A stretch of 64,000 nucleotides of DNA from Symbiodinium natans (GCA_905221605.1 CAJNDS010002657.1:7501-71500); one strand, 5' to 3'. Positions 20,527 through 31,059 are shown, counted from the first letter of the stretch. Notes: generated by a model not told the origin, from the sequence alone. Made by a program: numbers and translations.

Positions 20527-21008
20527 TCTCTCGCTTACAATCAATTGCTCACAGCTGTCTCCTTGACAGCCCAGTAACAAAGAAGAGAAGAAGGAAGTGC
20601 TTTTAAGGGCTGGTGGGTTAGGAGATGAACATAAGCCAAAAGAGCTTCTAAGTAGGGTGTTGGGGTTTAGGTGTTTGGGTTCTTGTTGGCTTCAGGGCTT
20701 CGGTATAGCCCTGAAGCCGAAACCCTAAACGAAGCAGCCCAACACACGAAACCAGAAAGGGGTTTAGGGTTTGGGGTTTAGGGTTTAGGGTTTAGGGTTT
20801 AGGGAGCCTTGAGTACACCCAAGGCCTTACAGTTGGGCCGTGGGCAGAGGGCTGCCGCTCTAGGGTCTATAGGGTTTAGGGTTTAGGGTTTAGGGCGCCT
20901 TGCAGCACATGTTGAAGCGCCGCCGATGCCTGCAGCGGGAGTTGCGGCATTTTGGGGTTTAGGGTTTAGGGCCCAAGCTCTCACGACATGTGAGGCATGG
21001 CTTAAGAG

Positions 21009-21206
21009 ATGAGCATTGCTTTTTGCATTTTGTTGTCGGATTTGTTTTTTGCGTTGTTTGTCCGCTGTCTGCCTGGCATCTACGAGTATGTGAACAACAC
21101 AACAGGTACATGGCAGTGGGCTGTGGTGGCTTTGGGGGCCTTAGGGATTTTGGTCGTTGTTGAGGGTATAGGGATTTTAGCCTTTTTGGGCGGTTTGGGG
21201 ATTTAA
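21009..21206 (+). CDS. Possible small membrane-protein exon
   Basis: MSIAFCILLSDLFFALFVRC then a hydrophilic YEYVNNTTG loop and a second hydrophobic stretch. The last third is decaying G/T-rich repeat, so the true end is probably near 21150. Confidence 0.25.
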   Translation: MSIAFCILLSDLFFALFVRCLPGIYEYVNNTTGTWQWAVVALGALGILVVVEGIGILAFLGGLGI

Positions 21207-21467
21207 GGGACTTGTTTCCAGGACGTTTTAGGGCTTCAGGCTTCTGGGGTTATGATTTTGTCAGGGCTTACAGTTTTTAGGGTTTGAGGCTCTAGAGGCT
21301 TTAGATATTTGGGGCTTTCATTTTGAGAATATGTCGTCCATCCCAGAAAGACTCCGCGAAGCCTCCAACAGTCGCGCGGTTTCGGCATTGGAGGTTGTGG
21401 TACCTTGGGCGCTGTAGTCTTTCGAGCAGGGGCTTGAACGGATGAGGGCATAGGGAGAATACACTTG

Positions 21468-21589
21468 CCCTGAAAACGAAATGAGCCCTAAAAGGGTTTA
21501 TTGTTCAGATACCTTAATAGGAATTGTAGTAGTATATAGTAGTATAGGGTATATGACCCCCAATTTTGGGGTTCATTTGGTTTTCAAGG
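21468..21589. mobile_element. Family D element, full length
   Basis: CCCTGAAAACGAAATGAGCCC ends opposite GTTCATTTGGTTTTCAAGG; interior GGTATATGACCCCCAATTTTGGGG. Confidence 0.75.
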
Positions 21590-21695
21590 TGGGTGTCTAC
21601 GATGACAGTGCGATATCGAGAACGCCCCCTTAAGTTGGTTGGCTTGGACTTGGGCTGTAGGCAAGGTGTCTCAGTAGGTTGTAAGCAGACCTGAT

Positions 21696-21822
21696 CCCTA
21701 AACCCTAAACCCTGAGCCCTCAGCCCTAAACCCCACACCCTAAACCCTAAACCCTAAACCCTAAACCCTAAGCCCTAAGCCCTAAACCCTAAGCCCTCAA
21801 CCCTCAACCCTCAACTCTAAAC
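21696..21822 (-). repeat. Telomeric array with CCCTAAG/CCCTCAA
   Basis: Variant units are clustered at the right side. Confidence 0.9.
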
Positions 21823-21904
21823 CAGACCTCCAAGCCGGGAGTGCAAGGAGGGCTTCGGCTGTCATTGCGGCTGCAGAATGCTTCGCCAAAGTGCTGGCAC
21901 GTGG

Positions 21905-21988
21905 TTAGGGTTTAGGGTTTAGGGTTTAGGGTTTAGGGTTTAGGGTTTAGGGTTTAGGGTTTAGGGTTTAGGGCTTATAGGATTTAGG
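21905..21988 (+). repeat. Telomeric array
   Basis: Ten clean units then TTATAGGA. Confidence 0.95.
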
Positions 21989-22141
21989 GCTGCCCTTCAC
22001 TGGGATCCCGCTAGGGTTGCAAGAAAAGCCGCGGGCATGGCCCACCAGGCCAGTCTTGTCGGAAGTCAGCAGACGAGCGTTGGACGCATGCAGGCGGGAG
22101 TTCCTGAGACAAGCCATGGGGTCCTTATGAAAGGGGCGGGT

Positions 22142-22250
22142 GGTTTAGGGTTCAGGGTTCAGGGTTCAGGGTTTAGGGTTTAGGGTTGGGGGGGGTTTAG
22201 GGTTTGATGTTTAGGTTTAGGGTTTAGGGTTTGGGGTTTAGGGTTTAAGG
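22142..22250 (+). repeat. Telomeric array with TTCAGGG
   Basis: Three TTCAGGG in a row, then mixed units. Confidence 0.85.
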
Positions 22251-22254
22251 AGGG

Positions 22255-22332
22255 GGTAGGTATACCCAGGAAAATTTAGGGAAGCTTAGGGAGCCTAGGG
22301 AGTAGTGGGGAGCATCAGGGAACCTTGGGTGA
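22255..22332. repeat. Dispersed repeat T, copy 1
   Basis: AGGGAGCCTAGGGAGTAGTG then GGAGCATCAGGGAACC; copy 2 at 36550-36606. Confidence 0.55.
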
Positions 22333-22674
22333 CAAAATTTGCTTTTTGAACCATCCTCATTTGAGGACCCTTTAGACAAAACGCTCTACTCAGTGTGGCC
22401 ATGAGCTGTTCATGATGCCCGTCAATGTTCTTTAGGGCTGAGGGCTTTTGGAATTAAACCCTACACGCTAAAACCCTAAAACGCTAAACGCCCTAAAGCC
22501 CTACAACCCGTGAGCCCGAAAACCCTAAACCCTAAACCCTGCGTCAAACCCTAAACCCATTTTGGCCCTACACTTGGGCCGACCAAATTCCAGAGATGAT
22601 GGCCCCTTTTTGGGTACCTTAGGTGTTGGGGCCCGCCTTTCCCTGGTAACACCATGTTTCGAAAATTCACCCCT

Positions 22675-22933
22675 GCCCTAAACCCCAAACCCCAACCGTA
22701 AAACCCTAAAACCCTAAACCCCAAATCCCTAAACCCGAAGCCCTAAACCCAAAACCTAAACCCCAAACCCGAAACCCTAAACCCGAAACCCTAAACCCTA
22801 CACCCTACACCCTAAACCCGAAACCCTAAATCCGAAACCCTAAACCCGAAACCCTAAACCCTAAACCCGAAACCCGAAACCCTAAACCCGAAACCCTAAA
22901 CCCTAAACCCGAAACCCTAAACCCGAAACCCAG
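22675..22933 (-). repeat. Variant array CCCGAAA alternating with CCCTAAA
   Basis: CCCGAAACCCTAAA recurs as a 14-bp dimer. Confidence 0.9.
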
Positions 22934-23129
22934 ATGCGCAGTGCCAAGCAGCTCACGGCGTAGCTCCTGCAGCTCCTGGACGTGCTGACCTGCTTTAGGG
23001 TTTAGGGTTTAGGGTTTAGGGTTTGGGGCTTAGGGTTTCGTGTGTGTAGGCAACGGAAAAAGCGGACCCGCCCAAAGAATCCCATAACATTAAGGAAATA
23101 ACAAGGTGATTAACTTCTGTGCAGACGCA

Positions 23130-23380
23130 CCCAATGGGGGGCCAAAGGGGTCAGAGGGGCCGAAATGGATCAAATCGCCAAATTCGTGCTGAACAAGGGG
23201 GGCGAGGGGCCGAAATGGATCAAATCGCAAAATTCGTGCTGAACAATGGGGGGCCAAAGGGGTTAGAGTGGCCGAAATGGATCAAATCGCAAAATTCGTG
23301 TGGAACAACGGGAGGTAAAATGGATCAAATCGCTAAATAGGTAAAATTGATCAAATCGCTAAATTAGTGTTTAACATTTA
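23130..23380. repeat. Minisatellite with ATGGATCAAATCGCAAAATT core
   Basis: Five units; the first three ~55-65 bp with GGGGCCGAAATGG, the last two shortened to ~25 bp. Confidence 0.85.
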
Positions 23381-23672
23381 GGTGTATATGGTAGAGAGGT
23401 TTAGGGTTGTGGGGTCTAGGGTTTAGGATTTAGGGTTTAGAGTTTTAGGGTTTCAGGGTTTCAGGGTTCAGGCGGTTCAGGCTTGGAGCCTGCTTGAGGG
23501 GTGTTGAGAGAACTTCTTCTGCTATTGGGTTCAGAGCACCTGTCCTAAAAAACAAAACACATGTTGGAACAAAATATCCCCTGCAAACATTCTCGTCCTT
23601 GCGAATTCCAGATGCCATCACTGACCATGAATGTTGCGACTATAATCCCAGTTCCTCTGGCACAAAAATGCC

Positions 23673-24070
23673 CAACCCTAAACCCTAAACCCTAAACCCT
23701 AAACCCCAAACCCTAAACCCTAAACCCTGAACCCTAAACCCTAAACCCTAAACCCTAAATCCTAAACCGTCGCTGAGGGCATGATATTCCCGACTTGTAG
23801 CCCAAAAGCAAGCCTTCGAAAGGAGTACGTCAGGAAATCATCGCACCCTAAACCCTAAACCCTAAACCTTCAACCCTAAACCCTGAACCCTAAACAAAAA
23901 AACCCAAACCCTAAACCCTAAACCCTGAACATGTGGCAGTTGCTCTAAACACCTGCTCCCCACTTTCTCCAACTGGCGCCTTATGTCCCTTATAAGTCAA
24001 CCCTGAACCCTAAACCCTAAACCCTAATCCCCTAAACCCAAAACCCCTACACCCTGAACCCAAACCCTAA
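23673..24070 (-). repeat. Cluster of three CCCTAAA arrays
   Basis: 23673-23768, 23846-23930 and 23998-24072, separated by 70-80 bp with no recognisable content. Confidence 0.85.
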
Positions 24071-24139
24071 ACATTTTCCAAAGAAGGACCTTTAGATGTA
24101 GGCTGCTTGGGCTGCTGTCAGGGAGGCTGTGGATCGGAA

Positions 24140-24248
24140 ACCCTAAACCCCAAACCCCAAACCCCAAACCCCAAACCCCAAACCCTAAACCCTAAACCCT
24201 AAACCTTAGACCCTAAACCCTAGACCCTAGACCCTAGACCCTAAACCT
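24140..24248 (-). repeat. Telomeric array, CCCCAAA then CCCTAGA blocks
   Basis: Five CCCCAAA, three CCCTAAA, then CCCTAGA units in order. Confidence 0.9.
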
Positions 24249-24694
24249 GGGTGCTCCCTTTCATCGCAAGGAGGGGGGGGGGAGGCGGAGCTCGGTGCGG
24301 ACTTAAGGCTTGTCGGGGTTTAGGGTTTAGGGTTTAGGGTTTAGGGTTTAGGCTTAGGGTTTAGCCGTTGGGGTTTGGGGTTTTCGGTTTAGGGGTTTCC
24401 CCTGATGGTGGAAACCCACTTCTCAACCCCAAACCCCAAAAGCCGCTAAACTTTAAAGCCGCGAACTTGGAACCTCTGAGCCCGAACCCTCAAAATTTCG
24501 GTCAAGGACCCTCAAAAGCCTAAAGCCTAAAGCCTAAACCCTAAACCCTAAACCCTGAACCCTGAACCCTGAACCCTGCCACCCTCTAGCCCCAAAGTCC
24601 CAAAAGTACCCAACTCCTCCGCAAGAAAGGATTTGCCTGCACTTAGTAGGGTGGCAAAAATAAATCTGCCTTAGCAATAAACCCAGAAAGGCAA

Positions 24695-24762
24695 AGGATC
24701 TTCAGTTACAGCACCCTAAACCCTCAACCCTGAATCGCATCCAGGATCTTCAGTTACAGCAC
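24695..24762. repeat. 20-bp direct duplication around a small telomeric insert
   Basis: AGGATCTTCAGTTACAGCAC occurs at 24695-24714 and 24743-24762. Between the copies lies CCCTAAACCCTCAACCCTGAA plus a few bases. Confidence 0.8.
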
Positions 24763-25104
24763 AAAGCACCACAAAGAGGAGATCGACCAGCCTACCAACT
24801 GCTGCAGGATCTGCAGGAACTGCTCGGAAACCGCTTCCTTGAGGCTTACGGTTTGGGGTTTTGGGTGTAGGGCTTGGGGTTGGGGTTTCGGGTTTCGGGG
24901 TTTGGGTTCAGGTTGGCACTGTAGAGGCTCCAGGAACTCAGAAAGCCATGAAATGACAAGTAGGATGCCCAACCAGGCCACGAAGAACTCCGCCGATTTC
25001 CTAAACCCAAGACACAACGTAGGGACCAAGAAGCCTGCTATTATAGCAAGGGGGCACGACTGCAAGACTTGGGGTTTTGGACTGGCTGGAACGCACTCCG
25101 TGCC
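24754..25104 (-). CDS. Hypothetical C-terminal membrane segment
   Basis: The minus strand is open over CPLAIIAGFLVPTLCLGF and FFVAWLGILLVISWLSEFL, two membrane helices. A GA donor at 24930 and AAG acceptor at 24838 would remove a telomere-like stretch and continue EAVSEQFLQILQQLVGW to a TAA at 24754. Transporter or channel family is not identifiable. Confidence 0.35.
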   Translation of the reverse strand, partial: GTECVPASPKPQVLQSCPLAIIAGFLVPTLCLGFRKSAEFFVAWLGILLVISWLSEFLEPLQCQPEPKPRNPKPQPQALHPKPQTVSLKEAVSEQFLQILQQLVGWSISSLWCFVL

Positions 25105-25572
25105 CTAAACCCTGAACCCTAAATACCTGACTAGTTTCAATCTTTGGTTTTGCGGTTGGGGGGGATTGTCCCAAGCGTAGGGTAGTTTGAGTTTCAGGGT
25201 GGCCCGCTAAACTTCGGGATATGGCTAAAATTTCGGGCGCGGAGTACACCAAAGCCCCTAAACCTTTCCCCCCCCCCCCCCCCACCCAAAAAAAAAAGAT
25301 CCGACAGATCCGATCTCAGGCTTCTTTGGGGTTTAGGGTTTAGGGTTTAGGGTTTCCGGTTTGGGGTTTGGGGCTTCCGGTTTGGGGCTTGGTTTTCAAG
25401 GAAGAAGCCCAAGCCACGGACAAATGCAGCCCAGCATCGCGCTGGCCCAAATCCATCCGCCAAGCGCCAGGGGGGGGGACTAAAGGAGGGGTCCTGAGGT
25501 GTTTTTGGACTGTATCATATCGTGGTACTATTTTATTATTTGTATGTTGCTGCTTAATATCTGAGAATACCA

Positions 25573-25634
25573 AGACCCTAAACCCTAAACCCTAAACCCT
25601 AAACCCTAAACCCTAAACCCTAAACCCTAAACCC
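25573..25634 (-). repeat. Telomeric array
   Basis: Nine clean units. Confidence 0.95.
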
Positions 25635-25769
25635 AAGTATCTATAAGGGGCTTTCTACCATAAGCTCTGAACAACTTCTGCGCCCTAAAGTCATACGAAG
25701 CCGTTTCGGCTTGAGGAGCGTTTTGGGGCCCTCTGGGTCTTTCGCAGTCTCTTGGCGGAAGGAGTTGGT

Positions 25770-25848
25770 GTTTAGGGTTTAGGGCTAGGGTTTAGGGTTT
25801 AGGGCTAGGGTTTAGGGTTTAGGGTTTAGGGCTAGGGTTTAGGGCCTC
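25770..25848 (+). repeat. Telomeric array with GGGCTA units
   Basis: TTTAGGGTTTAGGGCTAGGG recurs. Confidence 0.9.
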
Positions 25849-25950
25849 GGGTTTGGGGCTGAGGGTTTTCCGTAGGGGCTTGTCTGCTCGGGACAAGGCC
25901 GGCTTCCCTGAGCCGTAAAGGTCGGGTATTGAGCCAAGCTGCAACACCAT

Positions 25951-26003
25951 GGTTTAGGGTTTAGGGTTTAGGGTTTAGGGTTTAGGGTTTAGGGTTTAGG
26001 GTT
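25951..26003 (+). repeat. Telomeric array
   Basis: Seven clean units. Confidence 0.95.
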
Positions 26004-26824
26004 CTTCTGAATCCTATCAACCTTGCAAACCCTATACACTCTACAGCCCCTATAAAGCCCATGAACCCTCTGAACCCCATGAACCCTCTAAGCCCTCTAA
26101 ACCCTCAAAGACCTCTAACCCTGAAGCCTTTGGGTTCAGGGCTTCCGGGGTTTCGGTCGGATTGGGTGCGCCAACCCTGGAACGCCCTGAACCACCCAAC
26201 ACCGTGAACAGCTTCCTATAGCCCAAAAGGCCACAACAACAAACATCGCATAAACAATGAGTACATACGAAAATAACATATCACAATCAAAATGTATTAG
26301 CATACTCACAGAATAAGAATGTACTATCCCATGCAAAGAAATATGCTACTATAGCAACACAAATCCTTCTTCTCTGCGTGGGTGTAAAAATCACGACCGA
26401 CATCCGGTCAAGGGTCTAGGGTTTAGAAGTCAGGGTTTAGACAGAAGCTTGTTTTCTGAAGGATCAATGGTTTAGGGTTTACACACTTTACCTAGCCTGC
26501 TCAAACAAAAAACCTAAACCCTAAACTCTGAATCCTAAACCCTAAACTTTAGACTTGTGTGGAGCAGCACTTCCTAGACATGCAGCCATGCAGTTTAAAC
26601 CCTAAACCCCAAACCTAAACCCTAAGCCCTAAACAATAAACCCTAGACAATAAACCCTAAACCCTAAACCCTACACCCTAATCCCTAATCATAAACCCTA
26701 AACCCTAAGCTCAGGGCTGCAAGGCCAAGTTCCCAAACTCAGTGATGGGGTTTAGGCCTTCGGGTCTAGGCTTTCAAAGATATCAAGGATCGGATTTGTC
26801 GGGGCATAGTCGAGGCCTCTCCAG

Positions 26825-26944
26825 CCTAAACCCTAAACCCTAAACCCTAAACCCTAAACCCTAAACCCTAAACCCTAAACCCTAAACCCTAAACCCTAAA
26901 CCCTAAACCCTAAACCCTAAACCCTAAACCCTAAACCCTAAACC
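26825..26944 (-). repeat. Telomeric array, ~17 units
   Basis: Clean CCCTAAA. Confidence 0.95.
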
Positions 26945-26977
26945 AAGCCCTAAGCCCTAAATCCTAAATCCTAAAGC

Positions 26978-27181
26978 CTAAACCCTAAGCCCGAATCTCC
27001 GAGGCGCGGCTGTTTCTTCTTTTTTTTTTTTTTTTTTGGCGCCTTTGGCCATGCTGATCAATCGGGCTTTCTCTTTCGCACCTCGCCGCACAGCTTTCAC
27101 TATCTGGTCAGTTCTCGAAATCATGGTCCCTTTTTGGGGGTTGTCTTGCCCGGACAGGGGCTTCTTGATCGGGGCCCTCAT
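26978..27181 (-). CDS. Hypothetical basic exon after a family D element
   Basis: The minus strand opens just after the D-element CCAAG end and reads SRTDQIVKAVRRGAKEKARL then a poly-Lys run from 18 A's. It merges into telomere-like repeat. Product unknown. Confidence 0.3.
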   Translation of the reverse strand: MRAPIKKPLSGQDNPQKGTMISRTDQIVKAVRRGAKEKARLISMAKGAKKKKKKEETAAPRRFGLRV

Positions 27182-27295
27182 ACCTTGGGGACTAAATGAA
27201 CCCTAAAAGGGTTTATGGCTCATATACCTGAATAGCAATTAGAGTACTCAGGGTATATGACCCCCAATTTTAGGGTTCATTTCGTCCCTAAGGTA
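27181..27295. mobile_element. Family D element, best copy
   Basis: TACCTTGGGGACTAAATGAA at the left and TTCATTTCGTCCCTAAGGTA at the right are inverted; the interior has AACCCTAAAAGGGTTT, a telomere-like palindrome. Confidence 0.85.
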
Positions 27296-27415
27296 TTCAG
27301 AGACGGAACCCAACAGCATTTCGGCTTTTTAGACTGCGACCCCTAGTTCAAAGTCCTCCAGAGACCGGGGGGAACCAAGACTTCCAAGATTTTCGGCTGC
27401 ACTTCAAGAGTTGCT

Positions 27416-27509
27416 GGGTTTAGGGTTTAGGGTTTAGGGTTTAGGGTTTAGGGTTTAGGGTTTAGGGTTTAGGGTTTAGGGTTTAGGGTTTAGGGTTTAG
27501 GGTTTAGGG
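27416..27509 (+). repeat. Telomeric array, ~13 units
   Basis: Clean; AGTTGCT lies within 20 bp of both ends. Confidence 0.95.
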
Positions 27510-27814
27510 AGACAGGAAGTTGCTTCGGGTAAGCCCCAAACCCTATATACCCCAAACCCTGAACTCCAAACCCCCAAAGCCCAAACCCTAAACCCCCCAA
27601 AAACCCCAGACGCTAAACGCTGGGACACTACGAACCCCAAACCCAAAACGATCCTTCATAGTTTCTCATGTTTCAACCCTATAAACCCTATAAAAACCCC
27701 ACAAACCCTACAAGCCCTAGAAAGCGTATGAACCCTATAAAACCGATAAACCCCATAAACCCCATAACCCTAATCCCAACTCAGGGTTTATGGTTGAGGC
27801 TCTATCGGGTCGTG

Positions 27815-27905
27815 GGGTTTAGGGTTTAGGTTTAGGGTTTAGGGTTTAGGGTTTAGGGTTTAGGGTTTAGGGTTTAGGGTTTAGGGTTTAGGGTTTGGGG
27901 TTGAG
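27815..27905 (+). repeat. Telomeric array
   Basis: Twelve units. Confidence 0.95.
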
Positions 27906-28234
27906 AGCTCAGGTTTTAGGGTTTAGCGGCCCTGAACCCTGCAGCTCTTCCGCTCTTTCAAGCGTGAAGTTGAACCCACACGCCCGAAAGCCCACACGTC
28001 ATATTCCTGTGAACCCCGGTGCGCCCCATGCTAAGCACTGTAAGCTGTCGGTTTAGGGCTTAGGGTTTAGGGTTCAGGGTTTAGGGTTTAGTATTTAAGT
28101 CTGCGTAACACGATGTACACCACGCCTGCTCTTCTGAGGTTGTGATGTTCTGGGGCAGTTCTGGACGCCGGGTTTCATGATTCAGGGGCCGTGTAGTCGG
28201 AGGGCTAAGGGCAAAAAGGCTGTCGGATTTAGGG

Positions 28235-28312
28235 CAAGTTTAGGAGTTAAGGGGCTTCTATGTACAGGTATAAGTACAGTTCTAATTGGTCAATAGGTAC
28301 CGTGAACCACCA
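28235..28312 (+). mobile_element. Family B element, right part
   Basis: TTAAGGGGCTTCTATGTAC, AAGTACAGTTCTAATTGG and GTACCGTGAACCACCAAG. Confidence 0.55.
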
Positions 28313-28355
28313 AGTCAGGGTCCCGTCTTTTCGTAAATCCCCTGAAGTATGTTAC

Positions 28356-28470
28356 CCTAAACCCTAAACCCTAAACCCTCAACCCTCAACCCTCAACCCT
28401 CAACCCTAATTACCGTAAACCCTAAACCTTATTTACCCTAAACCCTAAACCCTAAACCCAAAACCCTAAA
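28356..28470 (-). repeat. Telomeric array with CCCTCAA block
   Basis: Four CCCTCAA units in a row after CCCTAAA. Confidence 0.9.
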
Positions 28471-28576
28471 CAGTATGTTCGTAAATCCCCTTAAGTGTAC
28501 GAGCCCGGGTTGGAAACCAGCGCCTCGGGCCGCAATCCTGGTGTGCGGGTGGTCGACGGACCTGCAGATTGATGGG

Positions 28577-28702
28577 GGGTTAGGGTTTAGGGTTTAGGGT
28601 TTAGGGTTTAGGGTTTAGGGTTTAGGGTTTAGGGTTTAGGGTTTAGGGTTTAAGGTTTAGGGTTTAGGGTTTGGGGTTTGGGGTTTGGGGTTTGGGGTTT
28701 AG
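28577..28702 (+). repeat. Telomeric array ending in TTTGGGG block
   Basis: About 13 TTTAGGG then four TTTGGGG. Confidence 0.95.
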
Positions 28703-28707
28703 GTTTT

Positions 28708-28922
28708 TTGAGGTTTTGATAGACTCCGCTGCCAGGCTGTTCGGCTTCCGGGTCATCAACACCTGTTACACGTTCCGCCATGGTACCCTGAACACGAACA
28801 ACCTAAACTTTTTCCCGAAACCCTATAAACCCCAAACCCCAAACCCACATACACAAGTATACCGGGAAAGGGGGACGCTGGCCCAGGGACTGTCTGGGCA
28901 GCATCGAGGTATATCGAGGTAA
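28708..28922 (+). CDS. Hypothetical exon
   Basis: Plus strand EVLIDSAARLFGFRVINTCY TFRHGTLNTNNLNFFPK, then a telomere-like PKP stretch. Product unknown. Confidence 0.3.
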
Positions 28923-28944
28923 AGGGTTCCCACAAGCAAAGCTC

Positions 28945-29000
28945 GCTACATTTGGGGACTTGGGGACTTGGGGACTTGGGAACTTGGGGACGTCGGGACT
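28945..29000 (+). repeat. Minisatellite GGGGACTT
   Basis: Six 8-bp units right before a telomeric array. Confidence 0.85.
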
Positions 29001-29002
29001 TG

Positions 29003-29096
29003 GGTTTAGGGTTTAGGGTTTAGGGTTTAGGGTTTAGGGTTTAGGGTTTAGGGTTTAGGGTTTAGGGTTTAGGGTTTAGGGTTTAGGGTTTAGGGG
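29003..29096 (+). repeat. Telomeric array, ~13 units
   Basis: Clean TTTAGGG. Confidence 0.95.
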
Positions 29097-29335
29097 TTGA
29101 CAGTGACAGACCCGCTCCGAAACGGAAAACTTGAAACCGTAAGCCCTGACAAGGTGCTTTGGTTTGGGCCGAGAGGCTGCGGTCCTGTTGAAGATTCTAC
29201 CTACCACTGGTCCCCTTGTACATACGACAGTATTTGGAAAAATAAAACGCCGGGATTCCTTGACATAAGATCTGCTGCGCAGCAGCACGCATCCTTGAAA
29301 CAAAAGCATGTGTGCCCTTTTTGGTGTTTGAATGG
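29094..29335 (+). CDS. Hypothetical exon, ~80 codons
   Basis: Directly after a telomeric array the plus strand is open for about 80 codons (TVTDPLRNGKLETVSPDK, VLWFGPRGCGPVEDSTYHW). A 75-codon minus-strand frame overlaps it. Product unknown; the length makes chance less likely than for other short segments. Confidence 0.35.
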
Positions 29336-29354
29336 TTTAGGGTTTAGGGGTTAG

Positions 29355-29798
29355 GCTTTCGGCGTCGCGCCTGTTGCTTTGGCGGTCGCTCGCTCGACCT
29401 CGATACCCCAGGCTTATACAAAACCGGTCCTTGAGAGTGAGTTCGCCAATGTAGCCAGCTAAAAGACTCATTTAGCCTCAGTTAATACACACGCCAGTAT
29501 CCTTCTCGGGCTAGTCGCATTCTATCCGTTCATCCTGTCACCCTTAATGTTGTATCCGGTCTAGTTTCCTGGTGCGTTCTTCTAAAGCTTCTCCAACTCA
29601 CGGGACGGGCTACAAGTGTGAAACGAATGAAGATCGAGGTCCTTGAGTCTACAACGCTAATATCGTACCTTTGGGCCCAACTTTAGGATCACAACCTGAA
29701 TATCCTCACTCCTGAACCAGATGAAAGGGAGACCGTTCCTAAATGGCCAAAACGCCTACACCCCAAAACCCCCCAGCGCCTAGACTCGAAGCTCGACC
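29355..29798. other. Unique 440-bp stretch without repeats
   Basis: No array, TIR element or convincing frame; one of the few such blocks. Confidence 0.5.
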
Positions 29799-29906
29799 TC
29801 AGAGTAGCCTAGGAATATAAGGGTGCCTTTTCTTGCTTTAAAGGGCCTGAAAAAGGGGAACCCGCACGCTTGCAAAAAGGAACCAAGGGCCGACTCTGGA
29901 TCCTAG
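29799..29906 (+). mobile_element. Family K element
   Basis: AGAGTAGCCTAGGAATATAA, GGGTGCCTTTTCTTGCTTTA and GGGCCGACTCTGGATCC. Confidence 0.65.
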
Positions 29907-29956
29907 GAATTACTCTAAACCCTAAACCCTAAACCCTAAACCCTAAACCCTAAGGG

Positions 29957-30089
29957 TCCTACAGACCCTAAAGTGCTTGTGTTGCTCAAGGCGTTCAAGG
30001 CTTTGGGGGTCGTGTCCGCGGACCGCGCGCTGGCCATGCTGCCATCAATCTCCAGGCCTGGCACAGAAGGACTTGCTGACGGAGATGGA
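29957..30089 (+). CDS. Hypothetical exon flanked by telomeric arrays
   Basis: 44 open codons, PKVLVLLKAFKALGVVSADR then ALAMLPSISRPG, an amphipathic helical look. Acceptor CCCTAAG and donor AG|GTTTAG are both made of telomeric repeat. Product unknown. Confidence 0.4.
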
Positions 30090-30190
30090 AGGTTTAGGGT
30101 TTAGGGTTTAGGTTTTAGGGTTTAGGGTTTAGGGATTAGGGATTACGGTTTAGGGTTTAGGGTTTCGGGGTTAGGGTTTAGGGTTAGGGT
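30090..30190 (+). repeat. Telomeric array with ATTAGGG variants
   Basis: Includes TTTTAGGG, ATTAGGG and TTACGG. Confidence 0.85.
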
Positions 30191-30296
30191 GCAGGCGTGC
30201 GGCAGGTCACGACATGGTAAGCGCGCAGTAGAATCCGGACGGCCCCACCCCAAGACGGCCCAAATTACAACTCACAGAGAGACAAAACTTGCTATC

Positions 30297-30406
30297 CCAG
30301 ACCCAAGAGTTACCTAGGAATAAAAGGGCGCCCTTTTTGGTTTAAACTGGCTTATACGGGAACCTAAACCCTAAAAAATGGAATAAGGGCCCACTCTAGT
30401 ATCCCA
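30297..30406 (+). mobile_element. Family K element, best copy
   Basis: AGAGTTACCTAGGAATAAAA, GGGCGCCCTTTTTGG and GGGAACCTAAACCCTAAAAA; immediately followed by a family E element. Confidence 0.75.
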
Positions 30407-30522
30407 GCAACCATATTGTGACAAGGGTACTTTTTTTTTTTTTTGGGGGGGGGGGGGGGTCGGTTGTTGAAAAAGGAAACCTAGAACCCAAGAAACGGGC
30501 AAAAGGGTACCACGGGGCTACC
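30392..30522 (+). mobile_element. Family E element abutting family K
   Basis: CCCAGCAACCATATTGTGAC and GGGTACCACGGGGCTACCAAG; T and G runs inside. Confidence 0.65.
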
Positions 30523-30579
30523 AAGAAAATCGGAGCCAGCCAAACCATAAACCCCAAACCCTAAACCCTAAACCCTCAA

Positions 30580-30835
30580 CCCTTGAAGCCGACGTGCGCT
30601 CAGGAACTTACAAGTGGCTATGGCTACAGTTACTCTTCTGCAAGGGTCCATGTTCCCACATAATACATACTTGAGCCTTAAAGGGGTTCCTATATAGTAG
30701 CTTTGCAGCCCAAGTGTATACCATGTGGGTACATGGACCCTTGGGGTCTTGGGAGTTTTAAGTACCCTGCACCTCCAACCAACACGAATCCCAGACTCCT
30801 ACCTCATACTGCCATGTGCGGAGAAGGCATTAAGC
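30580..30835 (+). CDS. Hypothetical exon pair around a family R element
   Basis: Plus-strand exon ending SGTYKWLWLQLLF at 30639 and exon FLSTLHLQPTRIPDSYLILP from 30756 join in phase 1 with a GC-AG intron that is the family R element. Product unknown. Confidence 0.35.
30641..30743 (+). mobile_element. Family R element
   Basis: 103 bp with 21-bp inverted ends CAAGGGTCCATGTTCCCACA and its complement (one mismatch). Confidence 0.75.
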
Positions 30836-30965
30836 CCTAAGCCCTAAGCCCTAAGCCCTAAACCCCAAACCCTAAACCCTAAACCCTAAACCCTAAACCC
30901 TAAACCCTAAACCCTAAAACCCGAAAACCCTAAGACCCTAAGACCCTATAGTCCCTAAAACCCTA
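30835..30965 (-). repeat. Telomeric array, CCCTAAG then CCCTAAA
   Basis: Three CCCTAAG lead the array; the end decays to ACCCTAAG. Confidence 0.85.
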
Positions 30966-31059
30966 AAGTCCCGATGGGCTTGAGGATCTTGAGCCTTGCT
31001 TCCTCCTGGTGCTTGGAGACCCCTAAACCCTAAACCCTAAACCCTAAACCCTAAACCCT

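Larger units (their letters stand above)
25640..26820. other. Mixed stretch with short arrays
   Basis: Minus frame 25768-25685 (ETAKDPEGPKTLLKPKRLRM) is open between arrays; 26136-26400 is AT-rich with a hydrophobic 66-codon minus frame of doubtful value. Confidence 0.35.

Noticed and set aside
30957-31020. Short exon on one strand (KHQEEARLKILKP minus, DGLEDLEPCFLLVLGDP plus)
   Set aside because: Both strands are equally open over 18 codons, so no call can be made.
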